A stretch of DNA of 64,000 nucleotides, from positions 20,731 to 84,730 of the forward strand of contig NZ_JARGDK010000012.1 of NCBI RefSeq assembly GCF_029210495.1, read 5' to 3'. Of the stretch, positions 27,022 through 35,570 are shown one piece after another. The position numbers were made by a program, and so were the translations under genes. The stretch comes from Pseudothioclava nitratireducens (GTDB lineage: Bacteria; Pseudomonadota; Alphaproteobacteria; Rhodobacterales; Rhodobacteraceae). The notes beneath the pieces were generated by a model. It saw nothing but the letters and a program-made list of their open reading frames with translations, did not search any database and was not told the DNA's origin. How positions within the stretch are numbered: the first letter of the stretch is position 1; each line of letters starts with the position of its first letter.

Positions 27022-27200
27022 ATGCCCCTTCTGTCCATGCCCGCATGCGGGCGCCTGAGATCGTTATCCCTTCGGCGGGCACCGCGCGGCGCCACTCTCC
27101 AGAATTCTGCGTCGGACCGGTCCTTTTGCCTGAGAGTTTACCGGGGCGGTTGCTCCTTCGGCACTGGCGCGGGGCCAGATTCTCCCGTGTCCGTCCCTTA
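27022..27200 (-). promoter_or_regulatory. Tandem glycine riboswitch controlling gcvTHP
   Basis: Two glycine aptamers in series on the minus strand. Aptamer 1 begins with GGGAGAAT (about 27186-27179) and has the conserved CTCTCAGGCAAAAGGACC (27136-27119). Aptamer 2 begins CTGGAGAGTGG (27102-27092) and has ATCTCAGGC...GGACAGAAGGGG (27062-27025). Both GGAGAG and CTCAGG..GGACAGA elements are diagnostic. The leader ends about 60 bases before the gcvT ATG. Known behaviour: glycine binding switches gcv expression on. Confidence 0.95.
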
Positions 27201-27293
27201 CCGGATAGCCCGTCCCACCCGCCCGAGACAAGCCCAAAAACCGGAAGCGACCCATTTGAGAAAAATACGACCATCGCGGGTCGCAAACAGCAT

Positions 27294-27326
27294 GAAAAAA
27301 GCGCGACCCGTACCGGACCGCGCTTG
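27294..27326 (-). terminator. Rho-independent terminator of gltX
   Basis: On the minus strand an AGCGCG-GT-CC arm pairs with GG-GT-CGCGCT and is followed by six or more T residues (complement of A27295-A27300). It lies between the gltX stop (27373) and the gcv promoter, so it insulates the riboswitch operon from gltX. Confidence 0.8.
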
Positions 27327-27330
27327 CTTT

Positions 27331-27372
27331 CATCAAACCCGGAATACTCCGGGGCGCCCCCCCCCGCCGGCC
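27331..27372. repeat. Gene-end repeat (CATCAAACCCGGAATACTC type)
   Basis: CATCAAACCCGGAATACTCCGGGG at 27331-27354 matches the blocks at 22568 and 46321, again immediately beyond a gene's 3' end (gltX). A run of C residues follows. Confidence 0.55.
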
Positions 27373-28701
27373 TCAGCCCTTGGCGCGCACCTTCGCCAGA
27401 AGCGGCATCAACTCACCCATATCCGGCCCGTGCGAAAGCCCCGTCAGCGCCTTGCGCAGCGGCATGAACAGCCCCTTGCCCTTGCGCCCGGTTTTCTCTT
27501 TGACGGCTGTCGTCCAGTCCTTCCAAGTGGTCTCGGTGAAGGGCAGAGCCGGCAGAAGCGTGAGCGCCTCCGCCACGAACTCCGCATCCTCCGGGTCGAT
27601 GACCGGCTCGGCGCCATTCAGCACCAGATCCGCCCATTGGCCAAGATCCGACAGCTTGTCGATGTTCTGCGAGGCGACGGCCCAGAACTGCTCGGCCTTG
27701 TCGGCGGGGATACCGAGCGCCGCAATCTCGTCCGCAACAGCAGCGAAGGGCAGGTGCTGGTTGCGCGCGCGGGTCAGCGGCACGAGGTCCTCAGGGTCGA
27801 ACTTCGTCGGCGCGGCCCCAAATTGCGACAGATCGAACCCGTCCGCGATCTCTTCGAGCGACATGCGCAGTTCGACCGGCTGCGACGATCCGAGCCGCGC
27901 CATCATGCTCAGAAGCGCCTCGGGGGCGATCCCGTTCGCGCGCAGATCGCGGATCGAGAGCGTGCCGAGACGTTTCGACAGCTCCTCGCCATGCGCGCCG
28001 GTCAGCAGCGAATGGTGCGCAAATGACGGCGCGGTGCCGCCCAGCGCCTCGATGATCTGGATCTGCGTCGCGGTGTTGGTGACGTGGTCGCCGCCGCGCA
28101 CGATATGGGTGATGCCCATCTGAATATCGTCCACCGAGGAGGCGAAGGTATAAAGCACCTGCCCATCCGCGCGGATCAGAACCGGGTCGGACACGCTGGC
28201 CGCGTCGATCGACAGATCGCCCAGAATGCCGTCGGTCCATTCGATCCGGGTCTGGTTCAGCAGGAAGCGCCAGTACCCCTCGCGCCCCTCTTCGCGGAAC
28301 TTGTCTTTCTCAAGGTCCGTCAGCTTCAGCGCCGCGCGGTCGTAGACCGGAGGCTTGTGCATGTTCAGCAGCTTCTTGCGCTTGAGGTCCAGCTCGGTCG
28401 GGCTCTCGAAACATTCATAGAGCTTGCCCACGCGCTTGAGGCTCTCGGCGGCGGCCTCATAGCGGTCGAGGCGCAGCGACTGGCGCTCCTCGCGGTCCCA
28501 GGTCAGGCCGAGCCATTCGAGATCTTCCTTGATCGCGTCCACATATTCCTGCTTCGAGCGCTCCTGATCGGTGTCGTCGAGACGCAAGATGAAGGTGCCC
28601 CCCGTCTTGCGCGCGATCAGGTAGTTGAACAGCGCCGTGCGCAGGTTGCCGACATGGATGAAGCCGGTGGGCGAGGGCGCGAAGCGGGTAACGGTCGTCA
28701 T
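27373..28701 (-). CDS. gltX: Glutamyl-tRNA synthetase
   Basis: A 442-residue class I synthetase. The HIGH-like motif appears as FAPSPTGFIHVGNLRTALFNY and the KMSKS-like motif as EELSKRLGTLSIRDLR. The ATG at 28701 gives MTTVTRFAPSPTG, the conserved start, with CAGGAGATCATC upstream; a longer upstream frame runs into the divergent peptidase gene. Slightly shorter than the ~470-residue norm but with a complete anticodon-binding C-terminal region. Because the genome also encodes GatCAB, this or a paralogue could be the enzyme that makes Glu-tRNA(Gln). Confidence 0.95.
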   Translation of the reverse strand: MTTVTRFAPSPTGFIHVGNLRTALFNYLIARKTGGTFILRLDDTDQERSKQEYVDAIKEDLEWLGLTWDREERQSLRLDRYEAAAESLKRVGKLYECFESPTELDLKRKKLLNMHKPPVYDRAALKLTDLEKDKFREEGREGYWRFLLNQTRIEWTDGILGDLSIDAASVSDPVLIRADGQVLYTFASSVDDIQMGITHIVRGGDHVTNTATQIQIIEALGGTAPSFAHHSLLTGAHGEELSKRLGTLSIRDLRANGIAPEALLSMMARLGSSQPVELRMSLEEIADGFDLSQFGAAPTKFDPEDLVPLTRARNQHLPFAAVADEIAALGIPADKAEQFWAVASQNIDKLSDLGQWADLVLNGAEPVIDPEDAEFVAEALTLLPALPFTETTWKDWTTAVKEKTGRKGKGLFMPLRKALTGLSHGPDMGELMPLLAKVRAKG

Positions 28702-28791
28702 GATGATCTCCTGGTTCGCGCCTGCTCTTTCATATGCGCGCGGTTTTGTCCATATCAGGCGGGGTGGAGCGTTAGCGGCAAAGGGTAAATC

Positions 28792-29196
28792 ATGGTTGAA
28801 TGGACAGCGGCGACCGCGCCGTCCCTCGAAGATATCGAGACCCTCGCCGAAGCCACCCGCGCCGCGCTCCCCGAGGCTTTTGCCGGGGCCGCCGCGCAGG
28901 TCGTGCTGCGCGTCGAGGATTTCCCCTCCGAGGCGCTTCTCGAAGAGATGGGCGCGCAGGACGCGTTCGAGATCACCGGACTTTACGAGGGCATTCCCCT
29001 CACCGAAAAATCGGTGATGGACCCGGGTGGGCCGGATGTCATCTGGCTGTTTCGTCGCCCGATCCTCGACGAATGGGTGGCGCGCGGCGACATCGAACTC
29101 GGCGCGCTGGTCGCCCACGTCTTCGTGCATGAATTGGCCCATCATTTCGGCTGGTCGGATGCGGATATCGCGCGCATCGACAGGTGGTGGGAATAA
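28792..29196 (+). CDS. Zincin-like metallopeptidase family protein
   Basis: A 134-residue small protein of the Zincin_1/DUF1025 type, with the zinc motif HELAHHFGWSD (H113, E114, H117, third ligand probably D123). The preceding VFV and acidic strands match the family. No signal sequence. These are predicted minigluzincin metallopeptidases; substrates are unknown. Divergent from gltX with a 90-base shared promoter region. Confidence 0.9.
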   Translation: MVEWTAATAPSLEDIETLAEATRAALPEAFAGAAAQVVLRVEDFPSEALLEEMGAQDAFEITGLYEGIPLTEKSVMDPGGPDVIWLFRRPILDEWVARGDIELGALVAHVFVHELAHHFGWSDADIARIDRWWE

Positions 29197-29309
29197 CCCG
29201 CACCACACACACGGATTCGTGCGGGAGCCAACCTTGCCGCATGATCCGCGCGCCCTAACCTCTTTCCGGTGTCTTTCATATTCACCTGAAAACCGAGGGA
29301 GGGTTTTTC

Positions 29310-30245
29310 ATGAAACCTGCTGCTCTGACCCGCCGGTCTGTCATGGCCGGCATCGCGGCGATGCCGCTCGTCTCCGCGCCTGCCATTCTGGCCGGGGCCC
29401 GCCCTGCAATGGCGCAGGCTACGGCCGCCCCCGCCATCGCGCCCTATCGGCGTTTCTCCGTGGGCGATTTCACTGTCACGACATTACTTGCCGGCACGCG
29501 CCCGATGGACAACCCTCAGGAGATTTTTGGGCTCAATGCGAGCGCCGAGGATTTCGCGGCGCTCTCTCAGGCCGCGTTCATCCCGTCGGACAAGAGCATG
29601 AACTTCTTTACACCGACGCTTGTCGAAACCGGTTCCGAGGTGATCTTGTTCGACACCGGACTGAGTCCCGAGAGCATCACGGCCGCACTCACCGCAGCGG
29701 GTAAGTCCCCCGATCAGATCAGCATCGTCGTACTCACGCATATGCACGGCGATCATATCGGCGGCCTGATGTCGGGCGATACGCCGACCTTCACCAATGC
29801 GCGTTACGTTACCGGGCAGGTCGAATTCGACCACTGGGCCGCCGCAAGCAACGAGAATTTCGAAGCCAAGGTGCGCCCTTTGGCCGAGAAGATGGCCTTC
29901 ATCGGAGATGGCGCGGATGTGGCAGGCGGCATCACTTCGGTCGCCGCCTTCGGCCATTCGCCGGGCCACATGGCCTATCACCTCGAAAGCAACGGCCGGC
30001 ACCTGATGCTCACCGCGGACACGGCCAATCACTTCGTCTGGTCGCTACAACGTCCAGATTGGGAGGTGCGCTATGACATGGACAAATCGGCCGCCGCCGC
30101 CACGCGCAAATCGCTTTTGGGCAGGATCGCGGCTGAAAAGATTCCGTTCGTAGGCTACCATATGCCTTTCCCCGGCACGGGCTATCTGGAAGCCAGAAAC
30201 GAAGGCTTCCAGTTCGTGCCTGTCGCCTATCAGCTTGACCTTTGA
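29310..30245 (+). CDS. Tat-exported metallo-beta-lactamase-fold hydrolase
   Basis: A 311-residue protein. The N-terminus LTRRSVMAGIAAMPLVSAPAI has the twin-arginine motif and a hydrophobic stretch ending near PAMAQA, so it is probably folded with metals in the cytoplasm and exported by Tat. The MBL ligands H144, H146, D148 and H149 lie in THMHGDHIGG, with a further His in FGHSPGHMAYHLE and an Asp in LTADTANH. Related proteins include quorum-quenching lactonases and other hydrolases; the substrate cannot be assigned. GAGGGAGGG precedes the ATG. Confidence 0.88.
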   Translation: MKPAALTRRSVMAGIAAMPLVSAPAILAGARPAMAQATAAPAIAPYRRFSVGDFTVTTLLAGTRPMDNPQEIFGLNASAEDFAALSQAAFIPSDKSMNFFTPTLVETGSEVILFDTGLSPESITAALTAAGKSPDQISIVVLTHMHGDHIGGLMSGDTPTFTNARYVTGQVEFDHWAAASNENFEAKVRPLAEKMAFIGDGADVAGGITSVAAFGHSPGHMAYHLESNGRHLMLTADTANHFVWSLQRPDWEVRYDMDKSAAAATRKSLLGRIAAEKIPFVGYHMPFPGTGYLEARNEGFQFVPVAYQLDL

Positions 30246-30264
30246 ACCCTCAGTCAAGGCAACC

Positions 30265-30290
30265 GACGCGGACCCCGGGGGGTCCGCGTC
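30265..30290. terminator. Perfect palindrome between convergent genes
   Basis: GACGCGGACCCC (30265-30276) and GGGGTCCGCGTC (30279-30290) are exact 12-base complements with two bases between. It lies between the ends of the plus-strand MBL gene and the minus-strand gene at 30321. There is no T-run, so bidirectional termination or an operator role are both possible. Confidence 0.6.
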
Positions 30291-30320
30291 ACCACTCGTT
30301 ACGCAACGCCGTTATGCAGA

Positions 30321-31310
30321 TCAGGCAGCATCAGAGATATCGAGCCGCACGAGTGTCTGATTGAGCAGGATGTAAGCGATCTCGCCAAAGGTGACCGGAC
30401 CGGTGAAATGCCCGGTCTTCTGCCCCTCCAACTCACCATAAAGATAGTTGAGGATGCAGTTGCACGAGTATTGCCCGACCCCATCCGGGCCAGCGCCCTC
30501 CGCAAAGGCTTGGGCATAGCTGCCAAGCGCCCGGGCGAGGCGATATTCGACCCCTGCGACAACCGGCGCATAGAACCGCACCTCACCCTCGTTTTCATCC
30601 ACCGACTGGATCGAAACGTTCACCAAAGCGCCTGCGTAATTCGCCACCAGCGGCAAGCGCGTGTCGACCTTGTTCTCTTCGAGGTAGCGGGCAAAATTCA
30701 CCCGCTCACCGCCCACGATCACATCATGCGCGGCGAATCCGCCTTCGGGGAAACTGAAGGTCAGCTCCTCCTGATCCCCCTGCGCAAAGATGTTGAGGAT
30801 GTCGAGATCGACCGAACGACCCTCGGGCAAGGCGCAATGCAGCAACACCGCCCCCTCGTCATGGCCGGTCCCTGTCGCCCCGTCGAATACCATCGGCGCG
30901 CGCTTGCCGAGATCATCGAGATGCACCCCGGTGATCCACCCGGCCAGCGGCTGGTTGAACAAATTGGGATAGGTCTGCCCATGGATCGCGAAATCGGAAT
31001 GCGCGACCGAGAAGGCCGGGATCATGATCATCGTGAATCCACCCGGCACATAGCCCGTTGCGATGCCTTCCAACTCTTGGACCGGGACGAAACGCGGCGC
31101 CGCGCCAGTCGCCTCGGGGAAGGTCGTGCAAAAAAGCTTGTCGCGCACGACAGCGCCCCCTTCATCGGTCACGAAATAGACCGTGGTGCCGCCGATCCAC
31201 GCCCCTTTGGGAAGTTGTGCCAGCAGATCTTCCGCCCCGGCGATCACCATGACCGCCCCCGCCTCGATCCGTTGCGCGGCCTCGGCCGCGCTGAGCATTT
31301 CATTCTTCAT
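30321..31310 (-). CDS. Conserved hypothetical protein, unrecognised family
   Basis: A 329-residue soluble protein without a signal peptide or clear membrane segment. It starts MKNEMLSAAEAAQRIEAGAVMVIAGAEDLL; a GGTTVYFV strand, VPGGFTMIMIPAFSVAHSDFAIHG and a C-terminal AYAQ..QYSCNCILNYLYGELEG follow. The NCILNYLYGELEG segment with two cysteines resembles sensory FIST-type C-terminal regions, but this is a weak impression. The ATG at 31310 has GAAGGG eight bases upstream; an ATG two codons earlier is too close to it. Operon with the small gene upstream (12 bases). Function not known. Confidence 0.7.
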   Translation of the reverse strand: MKNEMLSAAEAAQRIEAGAVMVIAGAEDLLAQLPKGAWIGGTTVYFVTDEGGAVVRDKLFCTTFPEATGAAPRFVPVQELEGIATGYVPGGFTMIMIPAFSVAHSDFAIHGQTYPNLFNQPLAGWITGVHLDDLGKRAPMVFDGATGTGHDEGAVLLHCALPEGRSVDLDILNIFAQGDQEELTFSFPEGGFAAHDVIVGGERVNFARYLEENKVDTRLPLVANYAGALVNVSIQSVDENEGEVRFYAPVVAGVEYRLARALGSYAQAFAEGAGPDGVGQYSCNCILNYLYGELEGQKTGHFTGPVTFGEIAYILLNQTLVRLDISDAA

Positions 31311-31322
31311 TGGCATATCCCT

Positions 31323-31532
31323 TCAGAAGCGCGCCACATCGGCACTGGCAAAGGCATTCTTGGCGACGAAATCGCGCAATTCGGCGATCTTTGCCGATAG
31401 TGTGGTCGGCGCAGCGGCCACCTCCCGGCGCAGGCGCGTCACAAGAATGCGCGTCGCCAAAGAGGCCGCCGACAAATCGGCATCCGAAGTCAAAACCCGC
31501 GACCAACGCGGGTCATTCATATCTGGAATCAT
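31323..31532 (-). CDS. Small conserved hypothetical protein
   Basis: A 69-residue basic-to-neutral helical protein (LSAASLATRILVTRLRREVAAAP, LSAKIAELRDFVAKNAFASADVARF) with no transmembrane helix. The ATG at 31532 follows GGGAGAGATTG. It ends 12 bases before the start of the unrecognised 329-residue protein, so the two probably form a two-gene unit divergent from the PfkB kinase. No family recognised. Confidence 0.6.
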   Translation of the reverse strand: MIPDMNDPRWSRVLTSDADLSAASLATRILVTRLRREVAAAPTTLSAKIAELRDFVAKNAFASADVARF

Positions 31533-31658
31533 CAATCTCTCCCGCTAAACGGATGCGCTGAGCTAAACATCCGCACCTTAAAAAACGGTTTCCGGCCTTC
31601 CATCCCCTCCAGCTTCCTGCCAAGATAGCGCTAACGCGGCACGATGCCGGAGCAAACC

Positions 31659-32606
31659 ATGACCTCCATCCTCACCATCACCCTCAATCCCACGGTCGAT
31701 CTGTCGATCGGGGCGGACAAGGTCGAGCCCGAACGCAAACTCCGCTGCACCCGGCCCGAGACCGATCCGGGCGGCGGCGGGATCAATGTCAGCCGGGGGA
31801 TTCTTGAACTGGGCGGACACTCCACGGCCTTCGTGGCGGTCGGTGGGCTGACGGGCGACAAGGTGATGCGGCTCCTCGCCGAAGCGGGGATCGGCCTTGC
31901 CCCTTTCCCGGCGCCAGGCGAAACCCGCCAGTCCCTGACCGTCACGGATCAATCCTCCGGCCTGCAATATCGTTTCGTGATGCCCGGCCCGGAGTGGAAA
32001 TCCGGCGATGTGACCCGCGCGCTCACCCGCATCGGTCGCGCCGCGCCCGAGAACGGGATCGTGGTGCTCTCGGGCTCGCAGCCGCCCGGCGTCCCCGACG
32101 ATTTTCCCGCACGCCTCGCAGCCCGCATTGCCCGCACGCGTGCGCAGCTCTTTCTCGACACATCGGGTGCCGCCCTGCATTGCCTGCTGCGCAACTGCAC
32201 TGCCCCCGCCGATGTACTGCGCATGGACGATCTTGAAGCCGAGGACCTCGCCGGACGCAAACTCCCCAGCCGGGCCGACAGCGCGGATTTCGCCCAATCG
32301 CTTGTCCGGCGCGGGCTTGCACGCGCCGTGATCGTGGCGCGGGGCGGAGACGGCAATGTCCTCGCCACGGCGGAGAACCGCTGGGTCGCCGAGGCCGCCA
32401 AGGTCGATGTCGTCTCCAAAGTCGGCGCCGGCGACAGCTTCGTCGCGGCGTTCACCTTGTCGCTGTCGCGGGGGCTCTCGATGCCCGAGGCCCTGCAATG
32501 GGGGGCCGCTGCGGCCTCGGCCGCCGTCACCACCTCCGCCACCGACCTGTGCCACCTGCCAATGGTGCGCAAACTGCTCCCGCACAGCGCGGTCAGCACG
32601 CTCTGA
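31659..32606 (+). CDS. PfkB-family phosphofructokinase-like kinase
   Basis: A 315-residue ribokinase-fold kinase closest in pattern to 1-phosphofructokinase/6-phosphofructokinase II: N-terminal ILTITLNPTVDLSIGADKV, TDPGGGGINVSRGILELGG, and C-terminal DVVSKVGAGDSFVAAFTLSLSRG with the catalytic Asp. The ATG at 31659 has GGAG seven bases upstream; an ATG five codons before lacks a ribosome-binding site. No fructose PTS genes are nearby, so substrate (fructose 6-phosphate, fructose 1-phosphate or tagatose 6-phosphate) is uncertain. Confidence 0.87.
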   Translation: MTSILTITLNPTVDLSIGADKVEPERKLRCTRPETDPGGGGINVSRGILELGGHSTAFVAVGGLTGDKVMRLLAEAGIGLAPFPAPGETRQSLTVTDQSSGLQYRFVMPGPEWKSGDVTRALTRIGRAAPENGIVVLSGSQPPGVPDDFPARLAARIARTRAQLFLDTSGAALHCLLRNCTAPADVLRMDDLEAEDLAGRKLPSRADSADFAQSLVRRGLARAVIVARGGDGNVLATAENRWVAEAAKVDVVSKVGAGDSFVAAFTLSLSRGLSMPEALQWGAAAASAAVTTSATDLCHLPMVRKLLPHSAVSTL

Positions 32607-32617
32607 GCTGGTCAGTC

Positions 32618-32673
32618 TGCGACAAATATCCCGGGGGTGAATGGCGCAACGCGCCAGAGGGGGCGGCGCCCCC
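32618..32673. repeat. Single-arm copy of the GATATTT-type repeat
   Basis: ACAAATATCCCGGGGGTGAAT is the right arm of the palindromes at 1033-1090 and 5058-5126, without its partner arm, followed by GGCGCAACGCGCC and GGGGGCGGCGCCCCC hairpins. It lies between convergent ends of the PfkB-type and MATE genes. Confidence 0.6.
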
Positions 32674-33978
32674 TTACCCCGCCGCCTTCGCCTCGGCGCG
32701 CGGATAAAGCCGCCCCATCACCACCCCCCGTGTGGCGTTCAGCACCATCAGCGCCGCCCACAGCCCGTGATTGCCCAAGACCGGCACAAACACCAACAAC
32801 GCCAGCACATAGACCGCGACCGAGAGGATCATCGCATTGCGCATCTCGCGCGTGAGCGTCGCTCCGATGAAAATACCGTCGAGCATCCAGCTGGCGATCC
32901 CGATCAGGGGCGCGATGATCATCCACGGGAGGTAATGCCGGGCGCTCTCACGGACCGGCTCGGCCGTGGTCATCAGGTCGATGATCCAAGGCTCGCCGAT
33001 GAAGAAACCGAGCCCCAAGAGGATCGCCCCGCCCAGCCCCCATTGCGAGGTCATGATGGAAGCGCGCCGCAGCCCGCGCAGGGATTTTGCCCCCACTGCC
33101 TGCCCGACAAGACTCTCGGCCGCGAAGGCAAACCCGTCGAGCGCGAAGGCCGTGATCGACAGGAATTGCAGCAAAACCTGATTGGCGGCGAGCTGCACAT
33201 CGCCCTGCCCCGCACCGAGGAACAGAAAGCTCGTGAAACTCGCCTGCAAGAGCACCGAGCGGATCATGATATCACCATTGACCCGCGCCATGGTGGCCAG
33301 CCGCACCCGGTCAAAGATAGAGCGCGCCCGCCATAGCCCATCCGCAAAGGCCGCCCGCGCCAGCCAAAGCGCCAGCGCCACGCCCGACAGCTCGGCAATC
33401 AGCGTGGCCACCGCGACACCCTGCACGCCCCAGCCGAGGCCCAGCACGAAGAGCAGGTCGAGCGCGACGTTCAGCCCGTTCATGCACAGTTGCACCGCCA
33501 GGACCGCCCGCGTGCGCTCCAGCGCGATAAGCCAGCCGGTCAGCGCATAGAGCGCAATCGTCGCGGGCGCGCCCCAGATCCGGATCGTCAGGTAATCGCG
33601 GGTCAGCGCCTCGACCTCGGGACTTGCGGGCGAGAGCCAGAAGGCGGCGGCAAAAAGCGGCAGTTGCAGCACGATCAGGGCCAGCCCCGCCGCCCCCGCG
33701 ATGATCAGCGCCCGCATCAGGCCAGCGGAGACCTCGGTCGCGTCGCCCGTCCCATGCGCCTGCGCGACAAGCCCGGTCGTGCCCATCCGCAGGAACCCGA
33801 AAATCCAGTAAAGCGAGGCGAGGATCACCGCCCCCATGCCGACCGCGCCGATCGGGGCGGCCTCGCCCAACTGCCCGACCACGCCCGTATCCACCGCGCC
33901 AAGGATCGGCACGGTGGCATTGGAAATCACGATAGGCGCCGCGATCCGCAGCACCCGCGCATGGGTGATCTCAGCCAT
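32674..33978 (-). CDS. MATE-family efflux transporter (DinF-like)
   Basis: A 434-residue inner-membrane protein with about 12 hydrophobic segments in two similar halves. Motifs such as VPILGAVDTGVVGQLGEAAPIGAVGMG near the N-terminus and NQVLLQFLSITAFALDGFAFAAESLVGQAVGAK in the second half are typical of the DinF branch of MATE exporters, which extrude cationic compounds by Na+ or H+ antiport. The start overlaps the stop of the upstream hotdog thioesterase gene by eight bases. Substrate unknown. Confidence 0.92.
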   Translation of the reverse strand: MAEITHARVLRIAAPIVISNATVPILGAVDTGVVGQLGEAAPIGAVGMGAVILASLYWIFGFLRMGTTGLVAQAHGTGDATEVSAGLMRALIIAGAAGLALIVLQLPLFAAAFWLSPASPEVEALTRDYLTIRIWGAPATIALYALTGWLIALERTRAVLAVQLCMNGLNVALDLLFVLGLGWGVQGVAVATLIAELSGVALALWLARAAFADGLWRARSIFDRVRLATMARVNGDIMIRSVLLQASFTSFLFLGAGQGDVQLAANQVLLQFLSITAFALDGFAFAAESLVGQAVGAKSLRGLRRASIMTSQWGLGGAILLGLGFFIGEPWIIDLMTTAEPVRESARHYLPWMIIAPLIGIASWMLDGIFIGATLTREMRNAMILSVAVYVLALLVFVPVLGNHGLWAALMVLNATRGVVMGRLYPRAEAKAAG

Positions 33979-34486
33979 TCTGCGCAGGATCGGGCATCAG
34001 GAAATGCCCGGTCGCCTGCGCAAACAGACGCGAGCGATTATCCTGCCACGCCTCGACATGCACGCTCGCATAGCGCCGCCCCGAGCGGTTCACCCGCGCC
34101 CGCGCATAGGCATCGCGCGGCAGGCCGGAGCGCAGATAATCGACGGTGAAGTCAATCGTCTTGGGCAGCCGCGGAAGATGCATCGGATCGAGGGAGGCCG
34201 CGTCGATCCGGCCTGCTTCAAGGTCCTCCCAAAGATAGGACCAGCTCAATTCGATGATCGCAGTCACCTCAAGGAACGCCGCCGTCACCCCGCCATGGAG
34301 CGCGGGCAGCATCGGGTTGCCGATCAGCTTGTCGTCAAAGGGCAGAACGGCCGTCAGCTCATCGCCCCGACGCTCGAAAGTGATGCCGAGGAACTGGATA
34401 TAGGGCACGCCCGAGACCAGCGCCCGCAGCGCCCCGTCGCGCCGTTGCTTGATGAGTTGAACGGGTTCGGGCTTGGGCCGGGTCAT
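33971..34486 (-). CDS. PaaI-type hotdog thioesterase (first of pair)
   Basis: A 171-residue single-hotdog protein. LPALHGGVTAAFLEVTAIIEL is the helix with the HGG motif, followed by TIDFTVDYLRSGLPRDAYARARVNRSGRRYASVHVEAWQ. These are the PaaI/YbgC-like acyl-CoA thioesterase strands. The GDEL...LPFDDKLIGNP segment resembles the loop preceding the catalytic helix. It overlaps the second thioesterase by four bases and the MATE gene by eight, forming a three-gene unit. Acyl substrate not inferable. Confidence 0.85.
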   Translation of the reverse strand: MTRPKPEPVQLIKQRRDGALRALVSGVPYIQFLGITFERRGDELTAVLPFDDKLIGNPMLPALHGGVTAAFLEVTAIIELSWSYLWEDLEAGRIDAASLDPMHLPRLPKTIDFTVDYLRSGLPRDAYARARVNRSGRRYASVHVEAWQDNRSRLFAQATGHFLMPDPAQNG

Positions 34487-34947
34487 GCCGCGCCCCCTTT
34501 CTTCATGCGTTCGACGGTAAAAGCCCCGGTCGCGGAGGCCACCGGAATGCCCGTTTCTTCGTCATGGGCGCTCGCGCGCACGAAGGCGACACTGCGGGTG
34601 ATGTGAAAGCACTCCGCCCGCGCGGTAATCCGCTGCCCGGGGGTCGCCGCGCGCATATAGTCAATCCGCAGATCGATGGTCGCGGTGCCGGCGGGCGCTT
34701 CGGGATGGCTCATGACGGCGGCGCCGCAGCAGGTATCCATCAGCGCCGAAACCGCGCCGCCATGGATGACCCCGGTGCGCGGATCGCCCACCAGCCGCAG
34801 ATCGTAGGGCATCGAAAGCACCGCAGCCCCGCCGCCGATCGACTCGACCTTCATGCCCAGCGCGTGGCTATGCGGGATCGCCTCGATGAACTGGCGGGCA
34901 AGCCGGAGCTTGTCCGCATCCGGTGCGTTTGCATCAGGGTCGGTCAT
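34483..34947 (-). CDS. PaaI-type hotdog thioesterase (second of pair)
   Basis: A 154-residue hotdog-fold protein. TGVIHGGAVSALMDTCCGAAVMSHP carries the catalytic Asp and HGG pattern, with TIDLRIDYMRAATPGQRITARAECFHITRSVAFVRA following. The start is placed at 34947 (MTDPDANAP) because AGGAG is 10 bases upstream; the ATG at 34956 is nearly on top of that sequence and is possible but less likely. First gene of the thioesterase-thioesterase-MATE unit, divergent from the MerR gene at 35122. Confidence 0.85.
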   Translation of the reverse strand: MTDPDANAPDADKLRLARQFIEAIPHSHALGMKVESIGGGAAVLSMPYDLRLVGDPRTGVIHGGAVSALMDTCCGAAVMSHPEAPAGTATIDLRIDYMRAATPGQRITARAECFHITRSVAFVRASAHDEETGIPVASATGAFTVERMKKGGAA

Positions 34948-35121
34948 CTGTGCCATGCTCCTGTCAATATCGGTGCGATCATCGCAGGCCCGGCTATCCG
35001 CGCGCAAGAGAGCGCGAGCCTGCCGTTACGGAATTTTTCGCACCGCTTGCCCCGCCGTTCGGCGCATCTCTATTGAAGCCACGGCGGGGGCGCGTTAGCT
35101 TTCCCCCGCAGGGAGGCCCGA

Positions 35122-35490
35122 ATGGCGGACACACTGACGTTCAAGGAAATGTGCGCACGCTTCGACGTGACGCCGCGCACCTTGCGGTATTATGAGTATA
35201 TCGAACTGCTTTCCCCCCAGAAGGAAGGCCGTGCGCGCTTTTACGGCCCGCGAGAGGTCGCCCGGATGACGTTGATCCTGCGCGGGCGGCGCTTTGGCTT
35301 CTCGCTTGAGGAACTCCGCCAATGGCTGCTGATCTACGACCAGAAAGGCACTGACGAGCAGAACCGGGTCTGGGTCGAACTCGCTGACCGCCAGTTGGGC
35401 GTGCTCGAAAAGCAGCGTGACGAATTGAGCGTCACCATCGACGACCTGCGCCAATTGCGCAATGAGGTCGCAAAAAGCGTGGGCGACTGA
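35122..35490 (+). CDS. MerR-family transcriptional regulator
   Basis: A 122-residue regulator with the MerR winged helix: FKEMCARFDVTPRTLRYYEYIELLSPQKEGRARFYGPREVARM (residues 7-49), then a coiled-coil dimerisation helix (QNRVWVELADRQLGVLEKQRDEL). No metal-binding cysteines are present, unlike classical MerR/CueR. This fits the acyl-CoA-related MerR group that includes LiuR. The ATG follows GGGAGGCCCGA. It lies upstream of a second MerR gene and an acyl-CoA dehydrogenase gene. Confidence 0.9.
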   Translation: MADTLTFKEMCARFDVTPRTLRYYEYIELLSPQKEGRARFYGPREVARMTLILRGRRFGFSLEELRQWLLIYDQKGTDEQNRVWVELADRQLGVLEKQRDELSVTIDDLRQLRNEVAKSVGD

Positions 35491-35570
35491 CCGCGCTTTC
35501 TGGGCGAATCCGGGCGGATCAGCGCCACCAGAGCCGCTCCGCCGAGCCGCTTTCTGTGAAAGAAAATTGC

